A stretch of 15,609 nucleotides of DNA, taken from Spirochaetia bacterium. Its GTDB lineage: Bacteria > Spirochaetota > Spirochaetia > Treponematales > Treponemataceae. Below the pieces are notes generated by a model. The model was not told the origin of the DNA and did not search any database. It was given only the letters and a program-made list of their open reading frames with translations. The DNA lies in NCBI GenBank assembly GCA_900770075.1, contig CAAGIZ010000140.1:1-15609 (forward strand), in the 5' to 3' direction. Position 1 is the stretch's first letter, and each line of letters begins with the position of its first letter. The translations under genes were made by a program, and so were the position numbers. Below, piece after piece: positions 1 to 6,752 of the stretch.

Positions 1-59
1 GCGGAAGTGCGGAAAGCCTGGTTTTTTGCGGAGCCGCAGGCGGAGCAAAAAATGGCCCC
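1..59. repeat. Left copy of 59-bp direct repeat flanking the R-M genes
   Basis: These 59 bases are identical to 2820-2878. The match starts at the first base of the window, so this copy may extend further left. It contains the 8-bp inverted repeat ttttttgc / gcaaaaaa around a GC-rich core (gcggagccgc). Its composition is much richer in G and C than the methyltransferase gene that follows. No coding function is visible. Confidence 0.9.
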
Positions 60-69
60 TCCAATGGGA

Positions 70-100
70 TATAGAAAAAAATAAAAATTTTTTCTATATT
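70..100 (+). promoter_or_regulatory. 11-bp inverted repeat and overlapping -10-like box before the methyltransferase
   Basis: tatagaaaaaa (70-80) and ttttttctata (88-98) form a perfect 11-bp inverted repeat with a 7-nt spacer, ending 10 nt before the start codon. The right arm overlaps a -10-like tatatt (95-100), which lies 8 nt before ATG. There is no Shine-Dalgarno sequence and no clear -35. The position fits an operator for the HTH-bearing methyltransferase itself, which is an inference. Confidence 0.5.
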
Positions 101-108
101 TTTCTGAA

Positions 109-1935
109 ATGCAGGCTGTTTATTCAAAAAAAGACATACAGAATAAGTTTAATATCTCACTTGCTACGGTTAATAACTGGATAAAAACAGGTGTAATTCC
201 ATCTCCTAAAAACGGATATTACTCTAGGGAGTCTTATTTTAATTTAATAAAATCTGTAGAGATGGATTCAAACAGGCTGAAGGCAAGGGCAAACCGCTCT
301 TTTTCAAAGGCTTCGGATTTAGTTTTTTTGGGAATTACAAGCCCCGTCAGAAAAGAGTTGCTTAGAAAACTTGTTGAAGAATACCGGAAATCTTCTCTTT
401 CTGTTGCGGAAGCGGTGGCATGTTTGGGCAAGCAGATTTTAATTTCCAGCGGCCTATACATTGAAAATTCTGAAATTTTTTGTGAATTAAACAAACTGTA
501 TAATAGCGAAAACCCGTTTAAGGATTTTATAATTAAGAATGAAGATGATGACATTTTAGGTGCTTTTTATCAGTCTGTTCAAAGTGTGTCGGCTAAATCA
601 AAAAACGGTTCTTTTTTTACGCCTTCGGAGTTACTTGATTCCATCAAAATTCCTGAAAACGCAAAAGTTCTGGATCCATGCTGTGGCAGCGGCGGTATAT
701 TGATTCGTACGCTTTCAAAAAAACATAATCCGTCAAATATTTATGCCTTTGACATTGATGAAACTGCACTTTTAATCTGCAAAATTAATTTTATTTTGTT
801 TTTTAATGATGCCTTTATTTCTCCTCACATTGAAAAAAAGGATTTAATTTTTCGTGAGTGTGACGGTTTGTTTAATGACAAGACTGATACTTTTGATTTT
901 ATCGTTACAAATCCGCCGTGGGGGAGTAAGCTTTCGAGAGAACAAAAAGATTTTTTGCTGCAATCTTATCCTGCGCTAAATACTACGGAAGTTTACAGCA
1001 TAGCACTGTTTAATGCTGTAAAAATGCTCAGCGATAAAGGACAGTTGAATTTCTTTCTACCGGAATCTATTTTGAATGTCGGTGCCCATAAAAATATAAG
1101 AAAATTTTTGCTTGAGTCCGGGCGGAATATTGAAATTACTCCTTTGGGAAAGGCTTTTAAGGGAGTGCAGTCGGAATGCATTTTTTTAAGGTTATCCGAA
1201 AAAAAATACGACAATGTTCAAATTGTTGTCAAAAATGATTCTGATGTAGTGCTTGATAAAAAAAATATTGTACCGCCGGATTATTTGATTTCGCATGATG
1301 TGTCCAATATAGATAAGGAAATTTTAGACAAAATTTATTCTGCGGAATTTTTAAGACTTTCTCAAAGGACGAAATTTGCTTTGGGCATCGTAACCGGGAA
1401 CAATAAAAAATATCTTCATGAAACTAAAGATTGTGGTGAGGAAGGAATTTTTCGTGGGAAAGATATTTTGCCGTACAGGCTGAAAGAGCCGGAGTGTTTT
1501 ATCAGATTTACTCCAGAAATTTTTCAGCAGGTTGCACCTGTCGAGATGTACCGGACAAAAAAGATTGTCTATAGATTTATTTCAGACAAAATAATTTGTG
1601 CTTTAGATGAAGGTTCTCTCTTTTTGAACAGTGCAAATATGATTATCTGTAAAGATTATCCCATGGAAATTCTCGTTTGCCTGTTTAACAGTCCTATTTA
1701 TTCATTTATTTTTCAAAAAAAATTTAAGTCAAAAAAAGTCCTGAAGCAGCATTTTCAGGAGTTTCCGCTGCCTGTTTTGAATGATGATTCTAAAACTGAT
1801 TTTATATCACTGTATGCAGATATTTTGTGGGGAAAAGCAGACCAAACATTGGTTGATGAAAAATTATGCAGATATTTTAATATTTCAAAGGAACAATATG
1901 ATTATATAAAGGAGAGCGTTTATGGAACAACTTGA
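109..1935 (+). CDS. Type II N6-adenine DNA methyltransferase with N-terminal HTH
   Basis: A 608-residue DNA methyltransferase expected to transfer a methyl group from S-adenosylmethionine to adenine in a specific site, protecting DNA from its partner nuclease. Residues about 5-50 resemble a MerR/excisionase-type helix-turn-helix (KKDIQNKFNISLATVNNWIK). FFTP (169-172) precedes motif I DPCCGSGG (189-196), and motif IV is NPPW (268-271), the NPPY/F/W signature of N6-adenine enzymes. The C-terminal part, about 410-570, resembles the TaqI-type target-recognition domain (FRGKDILPY near its start, an SKKVLKQHFQEFPLP-type end). The gene overlaps the downstream endonuclease by 14 nt, as expected for translational coupling. 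No Shine-Dalgarno lies before ATG; a tatatt box 8 nt upstream suggests leaderless initiation. The gene is strikingly A/T-rich compared with its neighbours, a sign of transfer. The recognition sequence cannot be read from the protein. Confidence 0.9.
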   Translation: MQAVYSKKDIQNKFNISLATVNNWIKTGVIPSPKNGYYSRESYFNLIKSVEMDSNRLKARANRSFSKASDLVFLGITSPVRKELLRKLVEEYRKSSLSVAEAVACLGKQILISSGLYIENSEIFCELNKLYNSENPFKDFIIKNEDDDILGAFYQSVQSVSAKSKNGSFFTPSELLDSIKIPENAKVLDPCCGSGGILIRTLSKKHNPSNIYAFDIDETALLICKINFILFFNDAFISPHIEKKDLIFRECDGLFNDKTDTFDFIVTNPPWGSKLSREQKDFLLQSYPALNTTEVYSIALFNAVKMLSDKGQLNFFLPESILNVGAHKNIRKFLLESGRNIEITPLGKAFKGVQSECIFLRLSEKKYDNVQIVVKNDSDVVLDKKNIVPPDYLISHDVSNIDKEILDKIYSAEFLRLSQRTKFALGIVTGNNKKYLHETKDCGEEGIFRGKDILPYRLKEPECFIRFTPEIFQQVAPVEMYRTKKIVYRFISDKIICALDEGSLFLNSANMIICKDYPMEILVCLFNSPIYSFIFQKKFKSKKVLKQHFQEFPLPVLNDDSKTDFISLYADILWGKADQTLVDEKLCRYFNISKEQYDYIKESVYGTT

Positions 1936-2674
1936 AAGTGAATTGGATTTATTAATCAGAAAATTAAAAAACTCAGAAAAATTTTCTTCTGAAATCGATA
2001 CCATTCAGAATGTTTATCCGTTTAACAGATATGAATATATACTAATCAGGCTTGTTGAAGAAAAAATTCTGACTTACGAAGATTATTTGGATCTTAGAAA
2101 TGATTATATAAACAGAAATCTTTTTCTTTATGTTTTTGAAATTTCTGCTCCAAGGGGATTTGGTGATACCTGGGGATTCAGCCATCTTCTTTCTGTTGAA
2201 CCGGAATTAAAAAGGCCGTCAAGAAAAACTGATTCATCGTACAAAGGACAGTATGATTTATATCTTCCCTATATGGGTAACAATATAAAAATAGAGGTGA
2301 AAGGTTCAAGGGCTGTTGATAGAAATAGACCAAATGAGCCGTTATATATGAAAGCTCTGTCTTCAACTTCTGAAAAGGATTTTCTTATGAATTTTTAGCA
2401 GGTAAAACCGACTTGTTGTGATGTAATGCTTTGGTTTGCAGTTTACAGAGATTGTGTAAAATATTGGGTTCTTAAGAATACAGATATCTACGATTTAAAT
2501 TTTTCTCCCCAGCATAGAAATGCAGAGACTGAAACAAGAAAAGATGATTATAAAAAAACAGATATTTATGAAGGACAGGTAATGATTACCCGTGAAAATA
2601 TTTCTTCAATTAGAAAATTTGAGGTTGAAGGAAGGGCTTTGCGGCAGGCAATTATTGAACGGTTTGAAAGCTGA
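1922..2674 (+). pseudogene. Restriction endonuclease interrupted by an in-frame TAG
   Basis: The frame opens with ATG after a good Shine-Dalgarno (aaaggag, 1908-1914), 14 nt inside the methyltransferase gene. It reads 158 codons to TAG at 2396-2398 and then continues in the same frame to 2674 (QVKPTCCDVMLWFAVYRD...), about 250 codons in all. A single CAG-to-TAG change would explain the break, because the next codon is CAG and an FQQ-type segment is plausible. The first part holds a likely PD-(D/E)XK core: YDLYLPY (D about 118) and IEVKGS (E and K about 130-132). The continuation looks like coding sequence of the same protein, with a second segment FSPQHRN and a final EGRALRQAIIERF helix. Position next to the methyltransferase supports a type II endonuclease. 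The 158-residue product would lack the C-terminal third and is probably inactive unless TAG is read through. I do not recognise a named enzyme. Confidence 0.8.
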
Positions 2675-2760
2675 TTTTGCACGGCTTTGCCGAAATCCTC
2701 GAAAGTTGAAACTTCCTGCGGTTTCGGACAAAGGATTGGAGCACCGCCGGAGGCGTTCGG

Positions 2761-2800
2761 CAACAAGGGGCTGTCCAATTTTTTGGGCAGCCCCTTGTTG
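2761..2800. repeat. Long hairpin inside GC-rich element
   Basis: caacaaggggctg (2761-2773) pairs perfectly with cagccccttgttg (2788-2800). The pairing continues inward by a G-U and four more pairs to a tttt loop, about 18 bp of stem. No T-run follows, so it is not a classic intrinsic terminator, although it could slow transcription leaving the endonuclease gene. Confidence 0.85.
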
Positions 2801-2819
2801 ATGAATGGAGCGCACGGGC

Positions 2820-2878
2820 GCGGAAGTGCGGAAAGCCTGGTTTTTTGCGGAGCCGCAGGCGGAGCAAAAAATGGCCCC
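2820..2878. repeat. Right copy of 59-bp direct repeat flanking the R-M genes
   Basis: Identical to 1-59 over all 59 bases; the two diverge immediately after cccc (t on the left, a on the right). Together the copies bracket a 2.76-kb segment that holds only the methyltransferase, the broken endonuclease and part of the structured element. Confidence 0.9.
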
Positions 2879-2884
2879 ATACCA

Positions 2885-2914
2885 TTAACTTCTAAATGCA
2901 AAAAATGTTATAAT
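2885..2914 (+). promoter_or_regulatory. Probable promoter of pectate lyase gene
   Basis: A consensus tataat lies at 2909-2914, with a weak -35 (ttaact, 2885-2890) 18 bp upstream. The start of transcription would fall near 2921. That leaves the gggggagg tract at 2917-2924 mostly outside the mRNA and favours the downstream ATG at 2958 over the one at 2934. Confidence 0.5.
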
Positions 2915-2957
2915 TCGGGGGAGGGATTCGGGGATGCCGAAGTTTTTGAGGTGTTTT

Positions 2958-4424
2958 ATGATAATTTTTTGTAAAAGGGTGGTTTTTTGTCTTGGGCTGA
3001 TGGCTTCTGTGCTGTTTGGCGGATGTAAATCTGAGGACGATGAGCCTTTTTCGGGGATTAAGTTTTCTGGGGCGGATTATTATGTTTCTGCGGAAAGTTC
3101 TGTTGATATTACGGCCACTTTTTTTAAGGACGATGCGGCGGATTTGTCTGCTGTGATAAATTTTTCTATTGTGGATGGTTCTGATTCTACCGGCGGGGCT
3201 TCTTTGTCGGCTTTTTCTGCAAAAAGCGGGGAGGCTGTTTCTGTTACTGTGGGGAATGTTGCCGGCGGTACTGTTAAAATCAAGGCGGAATGTAACGGAT
3301 TTACGGCCTTTAAAGGGATTTGTGTTGGTCTTTCTGACCAAATTTCTCTTTCAGACAGGCCTTTGGGTTTTGCTTCCCTTGGCGTTGATATGTCCAAAAT
3401 GACTAAGACTGTTGAAGTTTCCAGCAGTTCTGCCCTTAAGTCTTATGCCAAAACGGGCGGTTATGTTATCTATGTAAAGGGCGAAATCGATATGTCTGAG
3501 GGGATGCTGCCTGCTGAAGGTTCTAAATCCACTGATTCTACGAGCAAACTGGATTCATTCATCGCCAGCTATTACGCAAGTTCGGACACAAAATATACTT
3601 CCTATTCCGACTGGATGAAAGCAAGGACAAATGTTCCTTCCGGGGAAGATAAGTATCCTGACAAAAGCCTCAGCAACAAGTATAAGGGCGTGGTTCAGAT
3701 AAGCGTTGCTTCCAACACGGCGATTATCGGCATGGAAGGGGCTTCTATCCGTGGCGGAACTTTTTCTGTAAATTCGACAAATGTCGTTATAAGGAATATT
3801 CACCTTAAAGATGCCGTTGATCCTTTCCCGGAACATCAGAAAAACGACGGCTGGAATGCCCAGCACGACTTGATTGGAATAGAAGGTGGGAAAAACATCT
3901 GGATTGACCACTGCACCTTTGAAGACACCCTGACTTTGGGCTATGCTGCCAACGGCGAAAAATGGCAGGTTTACGACGGTCTTTGCGACATGAAAAGCAC
4001 TGCCACAAACATTACCGTTTCCCGCTGTGTATTTAAAAACCACGACAAGACAATGCTCATAGGTTCGAGCGATAGCGATGGTGCTTCTGACCCTACTGCA
4101 CGGAAAATTTCTCTCATTGCAAATTACTGGCTCAATTGCGGACAGCGGTGTCCTATGGTGCGCAATTCCCTTTGCCATGTTTTGAACAATGTATATGCAA
4201 GCGATTCCGGCCGTGTTTATTCTAGCCAGAGTTCCATAAATGCCAGGGCAGGTTCCACCGTCTGTGCGGAAAGCAACTGGTTTGGAAATGTAGCAAGTCC
4301 AAGCGTAGGCGGCGGTTTAATTTCTAACAAACCTGATTCAACTTTTAATCCGGCAGATTTTTATGATTACGCAAAATACAGTTCAAAAGATGAGGTTATG
4401 GAAGATGCCGGGGCTGGGAAATAG
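2958..4424 (+). CDS. Pectate lyase lipoprotein (PL1 family)
   Basis: A 488-residue exported enzyme expected to cleave polygalacturonate by calcium-dependent beta-elimination. Residues 1-22 form a lipoprotein signal ending in the lipobox LFGG-C23. About 35-130 look like a beta-rich Ig-like domain (NFSIVDGSDSTGG, TVKIKAECNGF). From about 145 the right-handed beta-helix of PL1 follows, with VVIRNIHLKD, WIDHC (315-319), YDGLCDMKS, HDKTMLIGSSDSD and RCPMVR (397-402). The last matches the family RxPxxR segment carrying the catalytic arginine. The start at 2958 is preferred because GAGGTG (2948-2953) lies 6 nt before it and the predicted transcript begins near 2921. An ATG at 2934 would add 8 residues and still leave a workable signal. 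The gene stands alone behind its own promoter. Surface anchoring fits degradation of plant pectin in gut or rumen. Confidence 0.92.
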   Translation: MIIFCKRVVFCLGLMASVLFGGCKSEDDEPFSGIKFSGADYYVSAESSVDITATFFKDDAADLSAVINFSIVDGSDSTGGASLSAFSAKSGEAVSVTVGNVAGGTVKIKAECNGFTAFKGICVGLSDQISLSDRPLGFASLGVDMSKMTKTVEVSSSSALKSYAKTGGYVIYVKGEIDMSEGMLPAEGSKSTDSTSKLDSFIASYYASSDTKYTSYSDWMKARTNVPSGEDKYPDKSLSNKYKGVVQISVASNTAIIGMEGASIRGGTFSVNSTNVVIRNIHLKDAVDPFPEHQKNDGWNAQHDLIGIEGGKNIWIDHCTFEDTLTLGYAANGEKWQVYDGLCDMKSTATNITVSRCVFKNHDKTMLIGSSDSDGASDPTARKISLIANYWLNCGQRCPMVRNSLCHVLNNVYASDSGRVYSSQSSINARAGSTVCAESNWFGNVASPSVGGGLISNKPDSTFNPADFYDYAKYSSKDEVMEDAGAGK

Positions 4425-4593
4425 CATCATAGGTTTAGTTTTTAAGTTTGTGGCGAAGTTTTTTAGTTAAAAATGTTTTTCATTTAACTGCCTGGGGGGG
4501 TGTAAAAAGTCAAATTAAAAATTGAGGGAATCTCTAAAAATTGCAATTTTTGATAAGACGAAGTTTTTAGTATAACTTTGAAACTTTGAAAAT
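4425..4593. other. A/T-rich intergenic segment with small palindromes
   Basis: No gene is visible between the pectate lyase and the patatin-like gene. The segment holds an imperfect hairpin (agttaa...ttaact, about 4465-4490), a perfect 16-bp palindrome aaaaattgcaattttt (4536-4551) and a wider inverted pair ctaaaaa (4534-4540) / tttttag (4564-4570). None is followed by a T-run in a terminator-like arrangement. Confidence 0.5.
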
Positions 4594-4652
4594 GCCCTTG
4601 GACGATAGCCCTTGGACATGCCCTTGACATTTTCTTGTTGATTTTTTATAGA
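4594..4652 (+). promoter_or_regulatory. Promoter with three imperfect direct repeats before the patatin-like gene
   Basis: A consensus -35 ttgaca (4624-4629) and -10 tataga (4647-4652) are separated by 17 bp. The predicted transcription start falls on or next to the A of the ATG at 4659, so the mRNA would be leaderless, which agrees with the lack of a Shine-Dalgarno. Direct repeats gcccttggac occur at 4594-4603 and 4608-4617, and a shortened copy gcccttgac at 4620-4628 runs into the -35 box. They could be sites for a regulator. Confidence 0.65.
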
Positions 4653-4658
4653 AAACAT

Positions 4659-5537
4659 ATGGAAGATTATGTAAAAAACAAGGGAAAAACGGGGCTTGTT
4701 CTGGAAGGTGGGGCAATGCGCGGACTTTTTACTGCCGGGGTGTTAGATGTTTTTATGGAAAACAATATTCTGGCGGATGGCGTTGCTGCCGTGTCTGCCG
4801 ATGCGACTTTTGGCTGCAATTATAAATCGAGGCAGATAGGCCGCACTATCCGTTACAACAGGCGTTTTTCAAAAGACTGGAGGTATGCTTCTTTTCGTTC
4901 GCTGGTAAAAACTGGTGATTTTTATGGAGCGGATTTTTGTTATAATAGAATTCCCAATGAACTGGATGTTTTTGACTTTGAAACCTTCCGAAAAAATCCC
5001 ATTCCCTTTTTTGTTGCTGCTACTGACTGCAAGACCGGGAAAGCCGTTTACAAAAATCTGGAATCTGGGGATGCATGTGATTTAACCTGGATGCGTGCCA
5101 GTGCTTCCATGCCTCTTGTGAGCCGCCCTGTGGAAATTGACGGCTACACTCTTTTGGACGGTGGAATGACGGATTCAATTCCTCTGGAGTTTCTGGAAAG
5201 TCAGGGTTTTGAACGCAACATTGTAATTCTTACCCAGCCTAGAGATTACGTAAAAAAGAAAAATCTTCTTGTTCCCCTTTTTAAAGTTGCCTTGAAAAAA
5301 TATCCTGCGGTTGCACAAGCGATGAAAAATCGTCACATAATGTACAATCGTCAGACCGAATATGTTTTTGCACAGGAAAAAAAAGGTAGTGTTTTTGTAA
5401 TCTGCCCGGAAAAATCTCTTAAAATCAGCAGAACAGAAAAAAATCCTGCCGAACTTCAGCGGGTTTACGATATTGGAAGGCTGACTGCCGAAAATTTGCT
5501 GGAAAGCTTAAAAAACTGGCTGGCTGCCGGGTGCTGA
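4659..5537 (+). CDS. Patatin-like phospholipase family protein with altered nucleophile elbow
   Basis: A 292-residue patatin-fold protein; family members hydrolyse acyl esters of lipids with a Ser-Asp dyad. The oxyanion loop EGGAMRG (16-22) is intact, as is the catalytic-Asp motif LLDGGMTDSIP (D167). The nucleophile segment, normally GxSxG, reads AVSADA around Ser46: both glycines are replaced, by Ala44 and Asp48. Each change needs only one base (GGC to GCC, GGT to GAT). The rest (FGCNYKSRQIGR, then RYNRRFSKDWRY) matches the YjjU-type bacterial subgroup in style. No signal peptide or membrane segment is seen. ATG 4659 is chosen because it directly follows the promoter; a TTG at 4635 would lie inside that promoter. 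Only 12 nt separate it from galM, so they are probably co-transcribed. Whether it is still a hydrolase is uncertain. Confidence 0.8.
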   Translation: MEDYVKNKGKTGLVLEGGAMRGLFTAGVLDVFMENNILADGVAAVSADATFGCNYKSRQIGRTIRYNRRFSKDWRYASFRSLVKTGDFYGADFCYNRIPNELDVFDFETFRKNPIPFFVAATDCKTGKAVYKNLESGDACDLTWMRASASMPLVSRPVEIDGYTLLDGGMTDSIPLEFLESQGFERNIVILTQPRDYVKKKNLLVPLFKVALKKYPAVAQAMKNRHIMYNRQTEYVFAQEKKGSVFVICPEKSLKISRTEKNPAELQRVYDIGRLTAENLLESLKNWLAAGC

Positions 5538-5549
5538 AGAAGGTGAGCG

Positions 5550-6659
5550 ATGTCTTTTTCTGTGGAGCCTTTTGAAGGCGGCTGGTCTGTTTCTAACGGG
5601 TGCTTGAGTTTTCGGGCGCTGGACTTTGGCTGTACCCTGGCTAATCTTTTTGTTCCCGATAAAAATGGGGACGCTGTGGATGTGCTTTTGGGGTTTGATT
5701 CCCTCGAAGGTTGGAAAAACGGCACTCAGGCGCACAACGGAATTGTGGGGCGGTTTGCCAACAGAATTGCCGGGGCAAGTTTTTTTCTTGACGGGAAGGA
5801 ATTTTTTCTGGACGGGAATGAAACCACTCTGGATTCAAAACTGGACTCAAATCCGGATTCAAATCCGCAGTCAAATTCTTCCCATTCAAACTGTCTGCAC
5901 GGTGGTTTTTTTCGATTTGAAAAGCAGTTCTGGCGGTCTGAGCCGTTTTTAGCGGCGGACAGGGCGGGGGTTGTTTTTTTTAGAATGAGTCCTGAGGGGG
6001 AACAGCATTTTCCGGGAAACCTTGAATTGAAGGTGATTTATTCTCTGGATTTAAAAAACCGGCTGACCCTTGAATATTTTGCAAAAACTGACAGGGCTAC
6101 TCCGATAAATCTTACAAATCACGCCTATTTTAACCTGAATGGCGGTGGAAAGGTGCTTGACCACACTGTCTGTCTGAAATGCCGGCAAGTTCTTAAAACC
6201 GTGGATATGATTCCTACCGGGGAATTTCTGGACGTGACGAACGAGGAGAACTCGGTCTTTAATTTTTTGCAGCCCAAGACTGTTGGCAGGGATTTGGTGC
6301 GGCTCCAGCGGGAAACAGATCTTAAAGGTTATGACCACTGCTTTGTTACTCCGGCAGAGGATTTGAACGAAAAATCTGTTGCAGAGGCCGGATGGTGCCG
6401 GGGCGATAAATCCGGCATAAGGATGAATATTTACACGAACCAGAGGGGAATTCAGTTTTATACAGGAAATTTCCTTGAAGGACCGGGAAAAAACGGAACC
6501 CTGCAGGAGCCTTTTGACGGTGTTTGTTTTGAAGCCCAGCGGTTTCCTGACTGCATGAACCACAAAAATTTTCCTGACTGCATTCTGCGTCCGGGAGAAG
6601 AATACTGGCAGAAGACGGTTTACGAGTTTTTGACGGAAAACGGAAAAATTTGCAGGTGA
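5550..6659 (+). CDS. galM: Aldose 1-epimerase (galactose mutarotase)
   Basis: A 369-residue cytosolic mutarotase interconverting alpha and beta anomers of galactose or glucose, supplying alpha-D-galactose to galactokinase. Family landmarks in order are NGIVGRFANRIA, LHGG (His117), NLTNHAYFNL (His191), YDHCF (Asp262), IQFYTGNFLEG and CFEAQRFPD (Glu328). The spacing of His117, His191, Asp262 and Glu328 matches the known active-site set (two His, Asp, Glu) of characterised GalM proteins. A low-complexity insertion (about 95-113, DSNP-type repeats) sits in the loop just before LHGG and makes the protein longer than the usual 340 or so. The start is supported by aaggtgag placed 5-7 nt before ATG. 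The gene follows the patatin-like gene by 12 nt and precedes galK by 93 nt. Confidence 0.93.
   Translation: MSFSVEPFEGGWSVSNGCLSFRALDFGCTLANLFVPDKNGDAVDVLLGFDSLEGWKNGTQAHNGIVGRFANRIAGASFFLDGKEFFLDGNETTLDSKLDSNPDSNPQSNSSHSNCLHGGFFRFEKQFWRSEPFLAADRAGVVFFRMSPEGEQHFPGNLELKVIYSLDLKNRLTLEYFAKTDRATPINLTNHAYFNLNGGGKVLDHTVCLKCRQVLKTVDMIPTGEFLDVTNEENSVFNFLQPKTVGRDLVRLQRETDLKGYDHCFVTPAEDLNEKSVAEAGWCRGDKSGIRMNIYTNQRGIQFYTGNFLEGPGKNGTLQEPFDGVCFEAQRFPDCMNHKNFPDCILRPGEEYWQKTVYEFLTENGKICR
5832..5893 (+). repeat. Imperfect 12-bp tandem repeats inside galM
   Basis: The unit ga(t/c)tcaaatccg recurs with variants, giving a protein stretch rich in Asp-Ser-Asn-Pro (DSKLDSNPDSNPQSN). The unit is a multiple of three, so gain or loss keeps the frame. 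It lies in a loop between the N-terminal strands and the LHGG motif. Confidence 0.75.
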
Positions 6660-6694
6660 GGGAAAAAGACCGTAAAATAAGAGTAGGGATAATT

Positions 6695-6708
6695 TATAAT
6701 TTTATAAT
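6695..6708 (+). promoter_or_regulatory. Possible -10 boxes before galK
   Basis: Two tataat hexamers (6695-6700 and 6703-6708) occur in the A/T-rich 93-nt gap between galM and galK. No convincing -35 is seen at the right distance. galK may therefore have its own promoter in addition to readthrough from galM. Confidence 0.35.
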
Positions 6709-6752
6709 ATGGGAAACTTTCTGAAGATTGATGAAGTTTTATGGAGCGGGAA

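Larger units (their letters stand above)
2738..2878. repeat. GC-rich structured intergenic element (copy 1)
   Basis: The element begins ggagca, followed by a short hairpin cgcc-gga-ggcg (2745-2755), a long hairpin (2761-2800), a gaatggagcgc segment, and the 59-bp repeat at its right end. The same order is seen at 13098-13216 with a different long hairpin. No reading frame here looks coding on either strand. The element fills most of the gap between the broken endonuclease and the pectate lyase promoter. Confidence 0.7.

Noticed and set aside
2690..2880. Integron attC site next to the R-M cassette (treponemes can carry integrons)
   Set aside because: I found no paired GTTRRRY and RYYYAAC core sites at the ends of the structured element, and no integrase is present. 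The identical direct repeats do not have the attC form.
2566..2974. Several overlapping open frames on both strands across the GC-rich element
   Set aside because: They arise from repeat and hairpin sequence, have no ribosome sites, and the proteins are Pro/Arg-rich without family features.
3555..4178. 207-codon open frame on the minus strand inside the pectate lyase gene
   Set aside because: It is antisense to a gene with clear family motifs and has no ribosome site or recognisable domain.
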